The notes under the pieces: generated by a model | What the model saw: only the letters and a program-made list of their open reading frames with translations | Told to the model about the DNA's origin: nothing | Database searches by the model: none | Source of the DNA: FEB-35 sp050263095 | Lineage (GTDB): Bacteria > Desulfobacterota > Deferrimicrobia > Deferrimicrobiales > Deferrimicrobiaceae | Reading direction: 5' to 3' | NCBI GenBank assembly: GCA_050263095.1 | Contig: JBLNEW010000069.1 | Span: 31,468 to 95,467, forward strand | Length of the DNA stretch: 64,000 nt | Translations under genes and position numbers: made by a program | In this document: positions 42,051 to 51,158 of the stretch, piece after piece | Position numbering within the stretch: the first letter of the stretch is position 1 | Layout: each line of letters begins with the position of its first letter

Positions 42051-42721
42051 CGTACAGGAAACGCCCGGGCGGGTTCACGCTCGTGGAAATACTTATAGCG
42101 CTTGCGATCCTTTCCGTCGTCCTCGTGCTCCTGCTGTCTTCCTTCACCGGGGCAAGCCGCGGGCTCGACATCCTGACGGAACGCTCGGCCAGCTTCCGAC
42201 AGATCCGGATCGCAATGGACCGCCTGGGCACCGACCTCCAGGGCGCATTCTCCGCGACCGGCGTCGAGGCCGTCGCTTTTACGTGCACCCAGGACCAGTT
42301 CTCGGGCAAACCCGCCTCCACCGTGATATTCACCGCCTACACCCTCCCCGATGTCACCGGCGCCCGCCCGCCGTCGGATCTCGTCAAGATCAAGTATTTC
42401 ACGAGGATCAGCGAGGACGGGAAATTCATCGAGCTTCGCCGGGAGCAGTCCGACCTTCCCCTCGTGGAAAACAGGATAACGACCGGCGAGTCGCGGATGG
42501 CATCGCGCCTCCAGGGATTCCGCATCGAGATGTACGACGGGACTGCGTGGTTGAAGGATTGGCCGCCGCCGGGAAAGAGCAAGTGGACTCTTCCCAGGAA
42601 GGTGACCGTCGTGCTTACGGATTTCCTCGGCCAGGAATTCAGGAGGACGGTCCTGCTGCCCCTCGCCGGCCAGGAAGCGTCGGGGCTCTTCTCCGGCAAG
42701 CGCGGAGGGGAAGCGAGATGA
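42047..42721 (+). CDS. gspJ: Minor pseudopilin GspJ
   Basis: A 224-residue minor pseudopilin with processing site PGG/FTLVEILIALAILSVVLVL and the GspJ-like continuation RLGTDLQGAFS. ATG 42047 overlaps the gspI stop (ATGA), and the stop overlaps gspK by the same junction. An earlier ATG in this frame at 41819 is antisense-like noise. Confidence 0.9.
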   Translation: MTYRKRPGGFTLVEILIALAILSVVLVLLLSSFTGASRGLDILTERSASFRQIRIAMDRLGTDLQGAFSATGVEAVAFTCTQDQFSGKPASTVIFTAYTLPDVTGARPPSDLVKIKYFTRISEDGKFIELRREQSDLPLVENRITTGESRMASRLQGFRIEMYDGTAWLKDWPPPGKSKWTLPRKVTVVLTDFLGQEFRRTVLLPLAGQEASGLFSGKRGGEAR

Positions 42722-43677
42722 AGAGCGGCAGGCGAAACGACGCCGGGGTCGCCCTCCTGATCACGCTCCTCGTTTTGGTGCTCATCGTGATCCTCGCCAT
42801 GGAGATTTTCAGGACCGGGGCAAGGGCGGCGCAGACCGGCGCGTTCGGAAGGGATTCGATCCGGGCAGGCCTGATAGCCGAGGCGGGCGCCGCCGCGGCG
42901 CGCATAGCCTTAAGGGAGAACGCGAAGCAGTACGCGTACGACACTCTCGACCAGGTCTGGTCCCGGCCCGTTCCGCAGATCGACCTGGGCGACGGGACGA
43001 TCCTTGTGGCGGTCGAGGACGAGGAACGCAAGATCAACCTGAACCGGCTTGTCCTGGCGAACGGCAACGCCCCGGACGAGCAGCGGCTCGCGGTTTTCCG
43101 CAAGCTCCTTGTCATCATGGACATCGAGCCTTCCTTCGCGGACGCGGTCGTCGACTGGCTCGACAACGACGACACGCCGCGCGTGGGAGGCGCGGAAAGC
43201 GCGTACTACCTGTCGCTGCCGTTCCCTTATCGCGCCAAGAACGACCTGTTCGACACGCTCGACGAGCTCCGCCTGGTCCGCGGCTTCACGCCCGAGAAGT
43301 TCGAGAAGCTCAAACCGTTCCTGACGGTGCATTCTTCGGGGGCGGTGAACCTGAACACCTCGCCCAAGGAGCTCCTGATGGCTTTATCCGCGGGGCAGGA
43401 CGCGGCGGAGGGGGGCGAGATAGATTCGGCGGCGGCCGACCAGATCGTGGAATACAGGAAAGGCACGCCGTTCAAGGACCCCCGGGACATCCGGAACGTC
43501 AGCCCCGCGCTCAGGGACCTCTACGACAAGACGAGATTCCGCGACCTGATAGACATCAAGGGGACCGCGTTCCACGTGCGCGCCACGGGAGACGTCGCGG
43601 GGACCTATCGCACGGTCGACGCCGTGGGGGTGCGGGCCGGAAATGATATACAATGGCGATACTGGCGTCTAGAATAG
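42718..43677 (+). CDS. gspK: Pseudopilus tip protein GspK
   Basis: A 319-residue tip subunit. The N terminus GVALLITLLVLVLIVILAMEI lacks Glu at +5, as is normal for GspK. The helical and SAM-like regions show ERKINLNRLV, VVDWLDNDDTPRVGGAESAYY, and VNLNTSPKELLMAL. Its end overlaps the next annotated open frame, but the chosen downstream start avoids a large overlap. Confidence 0.92.
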   Translation: MKSGRRNDAGVALLITLLVLVLIVILAMEIFRTGARAAQTGAFGRDSIRAGLIAEAGAAAARIALRENAKQYAYDTLDQVWSRPVPQIDLGDGTILVAVEDEERKINLNRLVLANGNAPDEQRLAVFRKLLVIMDIEPSFADAVVDWLDNDDTPRVGGAESAYYLSLPFPYRAKNDLFDTLDELRLVRGFTPEKFEKLKPFLTVHSSGAVNLNTSPKELLMALSAGQDAAEGGEIDSAAADQIVEYRKGTPFKDPRDIRNVSPALRDLYDKTRFRDLIDIKGTAFHVRATGDVAGTYRTVDAVGVRAGNDIQWRYWRLE

Positions 43678-43706
43678 GAATCCATCCACTTTTTCCGGGG
43701 GAACGA

Positions 43707-45263
43707 ATGGCCCGCATTGCCCGATCCGCGTTCGCCGTCGTAATTCTCATCGCCGCCTTGCACGGGACCGCCGCGGCGGAATTGACTTTTTCGCTGAACG
43801 ACAACAATACCGGGGTATTCGACCAGGCGTCCGCCACGTTCAGCGTGAATAACGTCTACACCGCCTTTATCGGGGACAATACCGGCTCAGGGGCCTTCCG
43901 CGTCTTTTTCGCCTCGGTGAACGGGGCTTCCGACTTCACGAACCTTTTGCTTCCGCGCGACAACACGCTCATCCCCATTGCACCCTTCGTCATCGACGGG
44001 ACCGGCGCCGGGGGGAACAGCCCTTATTTCGACGCGCGGCACCCAAGGATCGCGTTGAGGGGGGCCACCGAGGCGGTCATCCTCTTCCAGGCGAGGCCGT
44101 CGGTTTCGGACAACGTCTATCGGCCCTACATCGCCAGGGTGTCGTTTACGGGCAGCGCCGCGACGCTGGTCTCCGTGCGCCAGATAAGCGGATTTCCCGC
44201 GGGAGTCCTCTCTACCGGCGATATCGAGGACATTTCCTTCAACCTGGTGACGACCGACAACTCGGTCCGCATGGCGTTCGCGAGCCGCCCGACGATCGGC
44301 GCTTCGACCCCCTTTCACGTCTACTACGCCCGCGTGGGCGTGGACAACGCCACGGTCGTCGGCACACCCATCCTTCTTTCGTCCGGCAGCGACGACACCA
44401 CGACCGGCAGCGACGGCTTCCGCCCGATCCCTTCCCTGCGCATCGACCTTCTGAACAATTCGCACGTGGCATGGGCGGCCAACGACTCCACGCCCGCCGC
44501 GTCCGGGGTCTACTATGCGCTGGTCACTTCCACGGCGACCGCCGACAACGTGGCGATCGCCGCCACCGAGGTTCTCGGGCGAACGCTTGCCTGGGGGCAC
44601 CCTTCCGTCCACGTGGCGGCCACGAATTCCGTCATAGTGCTTGCGACCGACGAGTCGATTCCCGGCAGGGCGGGAAACATGGGGTTCGTCCACCTCAATC
44701 CCGACGCCGTGACGCCGAAAACCGGGCTCCCCGTCTCGATAGGGCTGGCCAGGCTGTTTTTCATATTCGGCCCCTCGATCCTGCCTGCAACGTTCGACCT
44801 TTACCACCCCGAAGCCTTCATGGACGTAAACCAGCAGATCCACCTCACCGGCTACGGCATTTCAGGGTCGGCCGCGACCTATTACGCGATCAGGGCGACC
44901 GGCGTCTCTCCGTTCGCCGAATTCGTGACCCCCGCCATCACCGTCGGCTTCAACCAGTTCCCCGCGGAGCTCGCATCCGACTACTCGCGGGCGGCGTTCG
45001 CGGTGCTCAACGCCAAGACGGTCGTCTTCTGGTCCGGGCTGATCCCCGGCAGCGCCAACAGGAATCTCAACTTCACCTCCGTTCAGAACAGCTCCTTCAT
45101 CCCGTCGGAGGAGTCCGGCTGCGCGATGGTCGGGGATCCCCGCGCCGGAGAGCGTGAGAGGATTCCGGGAACCTTCGTCCTCCTTCTCCCGGCCGCGGCG
45201 CTTGCCGTACGGCGGCTCGCGCGCGGATTACGGCGCAATCGCGGGAGCGGCATTGCGGATTAG
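43707..45263 (+). CDS. Exported protein with Cys-type C-terminal sorting signal, encoded within the T2SS operon
   Basis: Not assigned to a known enzyme family. ATG 43707 gives a 518-residue protein with a signal peptide (ARIARSAFAVVILIAALHGTAAAEL). The body is beta-rich, Asn/Thr/Ser-rich, and built of similar segments such as FHVYYARVGVDN, GVYYALVTSTAT and AATYYAIRATG, suggesting a repeated beta-propeller-like fold. The C terminus has ESGCAMVGDP (Cys472), a hydrophobic stretch FVLLLPAAALAV and an Arg-rich end. This resembles MYXO/JDVT-CTERM-type sorting tails. It sits between gspK and gspN and may be a T2SS substrate. Confidence 0.75.
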   Translation: MARIARSAFAVVILIAALHGTAAAELTFSLNDNNTGVFDQASATFSVNNVYTAFIGDNTGSGAFRVFFASVNGASDFTNLLLPRDNTLIPIAPFVIDGTGAGGNSPYFDARHPRIALRGATEAVILFQARPSVSDNVYRPYIARVSFTGSAATLVSVRQISGFPAGVLSTGDIEDISFNLVTTDNSVRMAFASRPTIGASTPFHVYYARVGVDNATVVGTPILLSSGSDDTTTGSDGFRPIPSLRIDLLNNSHVAWAANDSTPAASGVYYALVTSTATADNVAIAATEVLGRTLAWGHPSVHVAATNSVIVLATDESIPGRAGNMGFVHLNPDAVTPKTGLPVSIGLARLFFIFGPSILPATFDLYHPEAFMDVNQQIHLTGYGISGSAATYYAIRATGVSPFAEFVTPAITVGFNQFPAELASDYSRAAFAVLNAKTVVFWSGLIPGSANRNLNFTSVQNSSFIPSEESGCAMVGDPRAGERERIPGTFVLLLPAAALAVRRLARGLRRNRGSGIAD

Positions 45264-46110
45264 CGGTATCGCCCGGGGCCGCTGGCTCCTTCCGGCCCTG
45301 GGCGCCCTTCTCTTCTTTTTCGTCTTCATGCCGGTCTTCCTGTACTTCATGCCGAAGGATGCCGTGCTTTTCCCGGTCAGGTCTGCCCTTGCGAAGCAGG
45401 GGATCGAGTTCTCCTGCGAGGAAGCCAGGTTGGACTTTCCGCTTCGACTCGTGTGCAGCAATGCCGTCGTCGTCCCGCGCGGCGGAGAGCCGATATCGCT
45501 GGATTCGGTGGAGGCGGCCTGGGAGTTTACGGGATTGATCGAATGGCTTCCGGTCCGCCTGTCGGCCGCGCGCGGCCAGGCTTCGCTGGACATTCGCACT
45601 TCCCCCCTGGTCTCGAACCCGGGCAAGGTGCGGCTGCGACTGTCGCGCCTGGGCTCGGAGGATCTTGCCGGATACTTTGCCGCGGGGACGGGGGCCGGCT
45701 TCCTGATCGACGCCTTGGAGCTTCAATGGAAGAAAACGGGCTCGGGAGAGGTATCCGGATCGGGGGAAGGGGGATTGTCATGGCTCCGGTTCCCCGTTCC
45801 GACCCCGGGATCCCCGGTCCCCGAAGCGCTCCTGCGCGACGTCAAGCTTAAATTCGTCGTCCTCCGGGGGGCGGTCCGGATATCATCACTGACGGGGACG
45901 TACGAAGGGTCCGATGTCGACGGGACGGGGGAAATCTCGCAGTTTCTCACCCCGTCGCTTTCGACCGTCAACTTCCATCTGCGGATCCGGAATCCCCTGG
46001 AAGGAAAGATCGCCGCCATGTTTGACATGGTGGCGAAAAACTCCAAGAATGCTAATCTGAGAGTAAAGGGCAGCCTCCTGTCCCCGACAGGCGAGTTCCA
46101 GTTTTTCTAG
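45253..46110 (+). CDS. gspN: Type II secretion protein GspN
   Basis: GspN-like protein of about 285 residues: one N-terminal membrane helix (GRWLLPALGALLFFFVFMPV), then a periplasmic beta-rich domain with repeated strands such as RLRLSRLGSEDLAGYFA and DVKLKFVVLRGAVRISS. The start is taken as TTG 45253, with GGGAG six bases upstream, overlapping the previous stop by 11 bp. The frame stays open to 45154, but that part is within the upstream gene. GspN occurs in only some T2SS operons; its role is poorly defined. Confidence 0.82.
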   Translation: MRISGIARGRWLLPALGALLFFFVFMPVFLYFMPKDAVLFPVRSALAKQGIEFSCEEARLDFPLRLVCSNAVVVPRGGEPISLDSVEAAWEFTGLIEWLPVRLSAARGQASLDIRTSPLVSNPGKVRLRLSRLGSEDLAGYFAAGTGAGFLIDALELQWKKTGSGEVSGSGEGGLSWLRFPVPTPGSPVPEALLRDVKLKFVVLRGAVRISSLTGTYEGSDVDGTGEISQFLTPSLSTVNFHLRIRNPLEGKIAAMFDMVAKNSKNANLRVKGSLLSPTGEFQFF

Positions 46111-46118
46111 GACCGACA

Positions 46119-47501
46119 ATGAAAACACTCGGCGTCTCCATAACCGGCAACCGGCTCTCGGCCGTCCTTCGCGAACAGACGCTCCTGGCCTCGCGCATCG
46201 CCTTCTCCTGCTCCGTTCCATGCAGGGAGCCGTACGGAGGCCCCGAGGACGCGGCGCGGCTCGCCGAGGAGGTCCGCAAGGGCGGCGGCGAGCGCGGTCT
46301 GCCGCCCGTGGTGCTGTCCATTCCTCCTTCCTGGACCTACCTGCGCCAGGTGGAGCTGCCTGTCGAAGACCTCCAGCGGGCGAAAAAGATACACGTGTCG
46401 GAGCTCGAGGGGAACCTTCCAATCGGGGACGAACAGATCCTGTCCGACCTGCTGCCCTCCCCTCCCGGCTCCGCCGGCCGGTATCTCGCCATTGCGGCGC
46501 GGCGCGAAGTCGTGGAGAAGGCGGTCGCCGTTTTCACGGGAGCCGGATTCCCCCTCGATCGCGTGGTGACCGATCACGTATCGATCCTCTCCGCAGCCCT
46601 TTCCTCGGAAGCCCCGGTTCGGGGCTTGATCCTGTCGACGCTGTCCGACATCGTCGTCCTTCGCCTGGATGGAGACTCGGTCCGATGGGTGCGCCAGTTC
46701 CCCGCCGCCATGGCATCCGATCCCGCCGGGATGGCGCACGAATGGCGGGAGATCCTGAAGTCCGACCCGGGCCTTGAGGCGGCCCCTCCCGTCACGGTGC
46801 TGGGCGAGATCCCGGCCGCTTTGTCGTCCGAGCTGGCAGGCGCGATCCGCTTCCAGGCCCCCGCCGGGCTGGACGAGGACGCATTCCTCCTGGCCTACGG
46901 CGCCGCCCTCGCTCCGTCCCTTCCCGCGGAGCTCGGCGGGTTTTCCCTGCGGACGTCCGCCGAGGCCGAGTCGGAGCTGGACCGTATGAAGCGGAGGATC
47001 CGCATCGCATCGGTTGCGGTGGCCGTCGCGCTGGTGTCGGCGCTCGGATCGCTCGAGGTCGCCCGGTTCGCCGAAGCGAAAAAGGTGTCGGCGGTACGCG
47101 CCCAGATCCGGAAGGAATTTTCCGAGGCGGTCCCCGGCACAAAGGTGGTAGTCCAGGAGACGGCCCAGATAAGGGACAAGATCCAGTCGCTTCGCCGGCA
47201 GCAGAAGGAGCTGGGGACTGACTCCCCCGCCCTGTCCGCGCTGCTTATGACCGTCTCCCAGGCCCTCCCGACGACCGTTGGAAACATCGCCGTAAGGGAA
47301 GTGTCCTTCGACGCGGGAAGGCTGCGGCTGGCCGGCGAGGCGGGCGCGGCGCCCATGGTCGAGACGTACCGCACCGCCCTTGCCGCCGCGTTCGGTCCGG
47401 AAATGGCGGTGACCGTGCAGGAATCGCAGGGAAGCGCGAAGGCGGGCAGCATACGTTTCACCATACTCATCGAGAAGGGGAGCCCCGCGCGTGCTTCGTA
47501 G
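46119..47501 (+). CDS. gspL: Type II secretion protein GspL
   Basis: Links the GspE ATPase to the membrane. The 460-residue protein has an actin-like cytoplasmic domain (about residues 1-280: VVLSIPPSWTYLRQVELPV) and a transmembrane helix near 293-315 (RIASVAVAVALVSALGSLEV). A periplasmic PilN-like ferredoxin-type domain follows, with a coiled stretch around 325-370. The N-terminal part also resembles PilM, as usual for GspL. It overlaps gspM by 11 bp. Confidence 0.88.
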   Translation: MKTLGVSITGNRLSAVLREQTLLASRIAFSCSVPCREPYGGPEDAARLAEEVRKGGGERGLPPVVLSIPPSWTYLRQVELPVEDLQRAKKIHVSELEGNLPIGDEQILSDLLPSPPGSAGRYLAIAARREVVEKAVAVFTGAGFPLDRVVTDHVSILSAALSSEAPVRGLILSTLSDIVVLRLDGDSVRWVRQFPAAMASDPAGMAHEWREILKSDPGLEAAPPVTVLGEIPAALSSELAGAIRFQAPAGLDEDAFLLAYGAALAPSLPAELGGFSLRTSAEAESELDRMKRRIRIASVAVAVALVSALGSLEVARFAEAKKVSAVRAQIRKEFSEAVPGTKVVVQETAQIRDKIQSLRRQQKELGTDSPALSALLMTVSQALPTTVGNIAVREVSFDAGRLRLAGEAGAAPMVETYRTALAAAFGPEMAVTVQESQGSAKAGSIRFTILIEKGSPARAS

Positions 47502-48018
47502 CCGCGAAAGGACGATAGTGATTCTCGGCGGGATCGCTGCGGCGGCGATTCTCCTGCTGACCTTCGTGGTCATACCCGATGCGGCCAAGGTGAGAAGCCT
47601 GTCGCGCCAGTATTCCGCCGCCGAAAAGGACCTGGCCGAGCTGCGCAAGATGCGCCCCGAGCTGGAGCGGTCAGACCGGGAGGTCCGCCAGAAGAGCGTG
47701 ACGGTCGCGGCCGCCGCGAACTCCAAGGAATCCACGCTCGCCCGCCTGACAGCCGCCGTCCAGGATGCCGGGTTCCCGCAGTCGGCGTTCAGCTTCAAAT
47801 CCACCGGCGTAAAGGACGGGGAGACCTTCCGCGAGGAGGGTTTCGATTTCAAGATCGAGAACGTGACCTACCTCGAGGCGGTCCGGCTGATCACCAGGCT
47901 CGAGAACGGCCCCGTCCCCGTCGTCATCCGCTCGGCGCAGCTTAAAAGCCGGTACGACGACAGCAAATACCTCGATGCCACTTTCCGGATCGGATTCCTG
48001 CTCCCCGTGACCCGATGA
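47491..48018 (+). CDS. gspM: Type II secretion protein GspM
   Basis: A 175-residue platform protein: short cytoplasmic start, one helix (IVILGGIAAAAILLLTFVVI), a coiled coil (about 30-65) and a small periplasmic ferredoxin-like domain ending ATFRIGFLLPV. The start is GTG at 47491, inside the end of gspL. Pairs with GspL in characterised systems. Confidence 0.85.
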   Translation: MLRSRERTIVILGGIAAAAILLLTFVVIPDAAKVRSLSRQYSAAEKDLAELRKMRPELERSDREVRQKSVTVAAAANSKESTLARLTAAVQDAGFPQSAFSFKSTGVKDGETFREEGFDFKIENVTYLEAVRLITRLENGPVPVVIRSAQLKSRYDDSKYLDATFRIGFLLPVTR

Positions 48019-48635
48019 TCCGCGCATTCGCCGCCCTGCTCCTGGCCGCCTCCCTCCTTCTTCCCGGCTGCAAAGAGGAAAAATCCCCGGTCGTGCTCAC
48101 TCCCGCGGAAAATGAGCTGCTGCGGACGAAAGCGGACGAAAAGATCGGGATCATAATAAAGGAAAACCTGCCGGCGCTTTTCGCGGGCCTCGTCGTCTTC
48201 CGCTCCAACGCTTTCATTTCCCAGTCGGACATGCTGGACCGGGCGAACATCTCGGTCCTCAACATGTTCGGCGACACCGCCATCCTGCTGCTGAACAGCC
48301 GCAACATTCCCTTCATGCTGAAGGACGAGTCGGTCAAGAAGATCTTCTACCTGTGCCGGCAGGGGGCGCTGGTCCGCCTCGACCCTGCCTTCGAGATGGA
48401 AATCATGCGCAGGTTCGGCCAGGGCAGGGAGGACGAACCGATCGATTTTTTCATAAGGTTTCGCGAGCCTCCCGGCGATAAGGAAGATATGCTGCTGGAG
48501 GCCGCGGGAATGAAGATACAGGCGCGCACCGGGCCGGTCTGGGTCGTCTCAGGGCTCCTTCGCGATCTTCCGCGCCTTCTCGAGAGCGATCGAATTATTT
48601 ACTACGAAACGGCATCTAAAGTCAGGACAAAATAA
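48015..48635 (+). CDS. Lipoprotein with a possible I9/propeptide-like C-terminal domain
   Basis: A 206-residue lipoprotein: lipobox SLLLPGC near residue 19, then KEEKSP. The ATG overlaps the gspM stop (ATGA). The N-terminal part (35-120) is not recognised. The last 65 residues (PIDFFIRFREPPG ... ARTGPVWVVSGLLRDLPRLLESDRIIYYE) have the strand-helix-strand pattern of subtilisin propeptides. They align by eye with residues 64-120 of the protease encoded next (SLPVFIHMNS ... RLYTGRIPVDASRYISNWPQVAYIES). It may bind, chaperone or inhibit that protease during export. This is inferred. Confidence 0.7.
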   Translation: MIRAFAALLLAASLLLPGCKEEKSPVVLTPAENELLRTKADEKIGIIIKENLPALFAGLVVFRSNAFISQSDMLDRANISVLNMFGDTAILLLNSRNIPFMLKDESVKKIFYLCRQGALVRLDPAFEMEIMRRFGQGREDEPIDFFIRFREPPGDKEDMLLEAAGMKIQARTGPVWVVSGLLRDLPRLLESDRIIYYETASKVRTK

Positions 48636-48656
48636 CCTTTCAAGGACGTACACTTA

Positions 48657-51158
48657 GTGAAAGGAATCCCGTTCGGCAGATACGTTCCCCGGCTCTTCAT
48701 CATCCTGGTGGGAGCGGCTTTCCTGTCCGGCGTGGGCGTCCCCCCGAACCACAGCAAGATCGAGCCGATGGCGCTGGCGACGGACGATCCGCCCGTCGTG
48801 GCCGTCCAGCGGAGGCTGATCGAGGCGCCGGGGCGGCAAAACTCCTCTTTGCCCGTTTTCATCCACATGAACAGCGACGATCCTGCCTTTCCGGCGAGGC
48901 TTGCAGGCCTGGGAGGAAGCGGCAATAAGATCTCGTCGCGGTTATACACCGGGCGCATACCCGTGGATGCATCCAGATATATTTCCAACTGGCCGCAGGT
49001 GGCGTACATCGAAAGCGCCAAGCTGGCAAAGCCGCTTCTTGACCTGAGCAGCCGCGCAGTATTCGCCGATGCCGTACGCACGGTCAACGGACATCCCGCC
49101 ATCTTCACAGGGGCAGGCATGTACGTGGGGGTCGTTGACACCGGATTGCACGTGGCCCACCTCGATTTCCACACGGGAGGAGCGGGATCTCCCCACAGGG
49201 TCGTCCACTGGTATCCCGACAACGTCACGCCAACCGTCGATTTCGAGGGGCACGGCACGCATGTGACAGGGATCGCGGCAGGCAACGGCTTTTCCTCCGG
49301 CGGGATGTATACGGGCATGGCGCCGGACGCGAGCATCCTGTTCGGGAGGACGACGTTCACGACGACGGACATAGTGGCCGCCGTCAGTAATCTCGTCACG
49401 TTCGCGAGCAATAACTCGAAACCGATCCCGGTGAACTTAAGCCTGGGCTCCGTGCTGGGCCCTCACGACGGCACCAGCGGCTTCGAATCGGGCCTGAACT
49501 CCATCGCCGCGAGCACTTCGGGCGTAGCGAGAATCATCACGGTGGCGGCGGGGAACGAAGCGGACGCAGGCGAACATTTCCAGGCGAGCCTCGCATCCTT
49601 CGGAACGACCTCGATCCCCATCACTTTCGAGACGGGCGCTTCGAGCGCCGTCGTGAACATCTGGGCGGATGGAAGCGACAGCTTCACGGTAGTCGCAACC
49701 ATGGGATCGGACGTCGTCACCGTCGTGTCGGGCAGCTCCGGATCATCGCCCGGCGGCAGGATAGCCGTTTCCAACAAGGTCTCCAATCCCCCGAACGGGG
49801 CAACGTTCATCTCCATCATCTTCTCCCCCCAGGCGGGGCAGGGAACGGCGACCATCCGGCTGGACAGGACACGGAACGGGGGAACGGGCAAAGTCGATGC
49901 ATATATGGAGGAATTGGACGGCACCTTCAACAGTCCGACCGTTGCGGGCTCGGTGACCGAGCCTGCGAACGCCTCCGCGGTCCTGGCCGTGGGGTCCTTC
50001 AACACCAAGTCGTTTCCGGGAGGCCTCCCTGTGGTCCCGGAAAACATCTCCGTATTCAGCAGCAGGGGGCCCACGCGCGACGGCCGGCTGAAGCCGGACA
50101 TTACGGCTCCCGGGTCGGTGATATATTCGGCAAGGACCTTCGATCAGGTACCGCCTTTCGACCCGATCGTCCCGGGGAACGACAACTACTTCATCATGGC
50201 GGGCACGAGCATGTCCTCCCCGCACGTAACGGGGGTCGCCGCGCTTGTGTGGCAGTCAAATCCCGCCCTGACGAGCGCCGGGATGCGGGAGCGGATAAAG
50301 CGGACGGCCTCCCCTCCCACGGACGCTTCCTCCGCTCCCAACAACACATGGGGATACGGAAAGTTGAACGCGCTGTCTGCGGTATGGAATTCCGTGGCCT
50401 CGATCACCGCGCCGGCAGCGGCGATCCCCGGCTCTCAGGTAAACATGACCTCCGAAAACAGTTCCGGGGCGATCGGCAGCCCCATTACCTCCTATTCCTG
50501 GTCGCTCATCCAGCAGCCGGCCGGATCGGGCCTTTCGCTCTCATCCACGGCATCAAGCGCCTCGTTCACCCCGGTCGTGCCCGGCGATTACACGGTAGGA
50601 CTGACTGTTTCACAAACTTCGCCCGCGGGAACGCCTCCGGGAAGCGCAACCGCAGTGGTGCACGTGAACAACGTTCCGAACGTGCCGTCGATAACAGGGC
50701 CCGCATCGGCCGACAACCTGGCACCGGTGAATTTACAGGGATCGGGAACCGATCCCGACGGGCAGCAGCTTTCATTCCGCTGGGTGCTGGTTTCCCGCCC
50801 GGCGGGCAGCGCGGCGACCATAACGACGGCCGATGTGACGAACGTTACCCTTTCACCGGATGTCCCCGGAACGTACGAGGTGGGGCTTAAGGTCGACGAC
50901 GGACTGGACAGCAGCGCGCTTGCCATTCATGCATATAGCGGCAGCGGGACCGCTCCCCCGTTATCGGGAGGAGGAGGCGGCGGCGGGGGCTGTTCCGTCG
51001 CACGCGGCAACGACCCCGCAGATCATCACGAATCGATGGCGGTAATCGTATTCCTGCTTCTTCCCGCGGGAATCATTGCCGCCCGCAGGCGGCTCATCCT
51101 CATGAAGCTGCGCTTTTCTTCGAGGGTCCCCCCTCAAGGGCGGCCAGGCGCTCTTTAA
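48657..51158 (+). CDS. Secreted subtilisin-like serine protease (S8) with C-terminal sorting tail
   Basis: An 833-residue protease. After an export signal (RLFIILVGAAFLSGVGV) and an I9-like propeptide (about 60-125) comes the S8 domain with the catalytic triad Asp161 (GVVDTGLHVAHLD), His199 (DFEGHGTHVTG) and Ser518 (AGTSMSSPHVTG). A PA-like or beta insertion lies between His and Ser. About residues 580-760 form two PKD/Ig-like beta domains. The tail has a Gly run, Cys779 (GGGCSVARGND), a hydrophobic helix (VIVFLLLPAGIIAARRR) and a basic end. The start is GTG 48657 with AAGGA upstream at long spacing. It is probably a substrate of the T2SS encoded just upstream. The 3' end overlaps the convergent PAS gene by 59 bp. 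Confidence 0.92.
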   Translation: MKGIPFGRYVPRLFIILVGAAFLSGVGVPPNHSKIEPMALATDDPPVVAVQRRLIEAPGRQNSSLPVFIHMNSDDPAFPARLAGLGGSGNKISSRLYTGRIPVDASRYISNWPQVAYIESAKLAKPLLDLSSRAVFADAVRTVNGHPAIFTGAGMYVGVVDTGLHVAHLDFHTGGAGSPHRVVHWYPDNVTPTVDFEGHGTHVTGIAAGNGFSSGGMYTGMAPDASILFGRTTFTTTDIVAAVSNLVTFASNNSKPIPVNLSLGSVLGPHDGTSGFESGLNSIAASTSGVARIITVAAGNEADAGEHFQASLASFGTTSIPITFETGASSAVVNIWADGSDSFTVVATMGSDVVTVVSGSSGSSPGGRIAVSNKVSNPPNGATFISIIFSPQAGQGTATIRLDRTRNGGTGKVDAYMEELDGTFNSPTVAGSVTEPANASAVLAVGSFNTKSFPGGLPVVPENISVFSSRGPTRDGRLKPDITAPGSVIYSARTFDQVPPFDPIVPGNDNYFIMAGTSMSSPHVTGVAALVWQSNPALTSAGMRERIKRTASPPTDASSAPNNTWGYGKLNALSAVWNSVASITAPAAAIPGSQVNMTSENSSGAIGSPITSYSWSLIQQPAGSGLSLSSTASSASFTPVVPGDYTVGLTVSQTSPAGTPPGSATAVVHVNNVPNVPSITGPASADNLAPVNLQGSGTDPDGQQLSFRWVLVSRPAGSAATITTADVTNVTLSPDVPGTYEVGLKVDDGLDSSALAIHAYSGSGTAPPLSGGGGGGGGCSVARGNDPADHHESMAVIVFLLLPAGIIAARRRLILMKLRFSSRVPPQGRPGAL

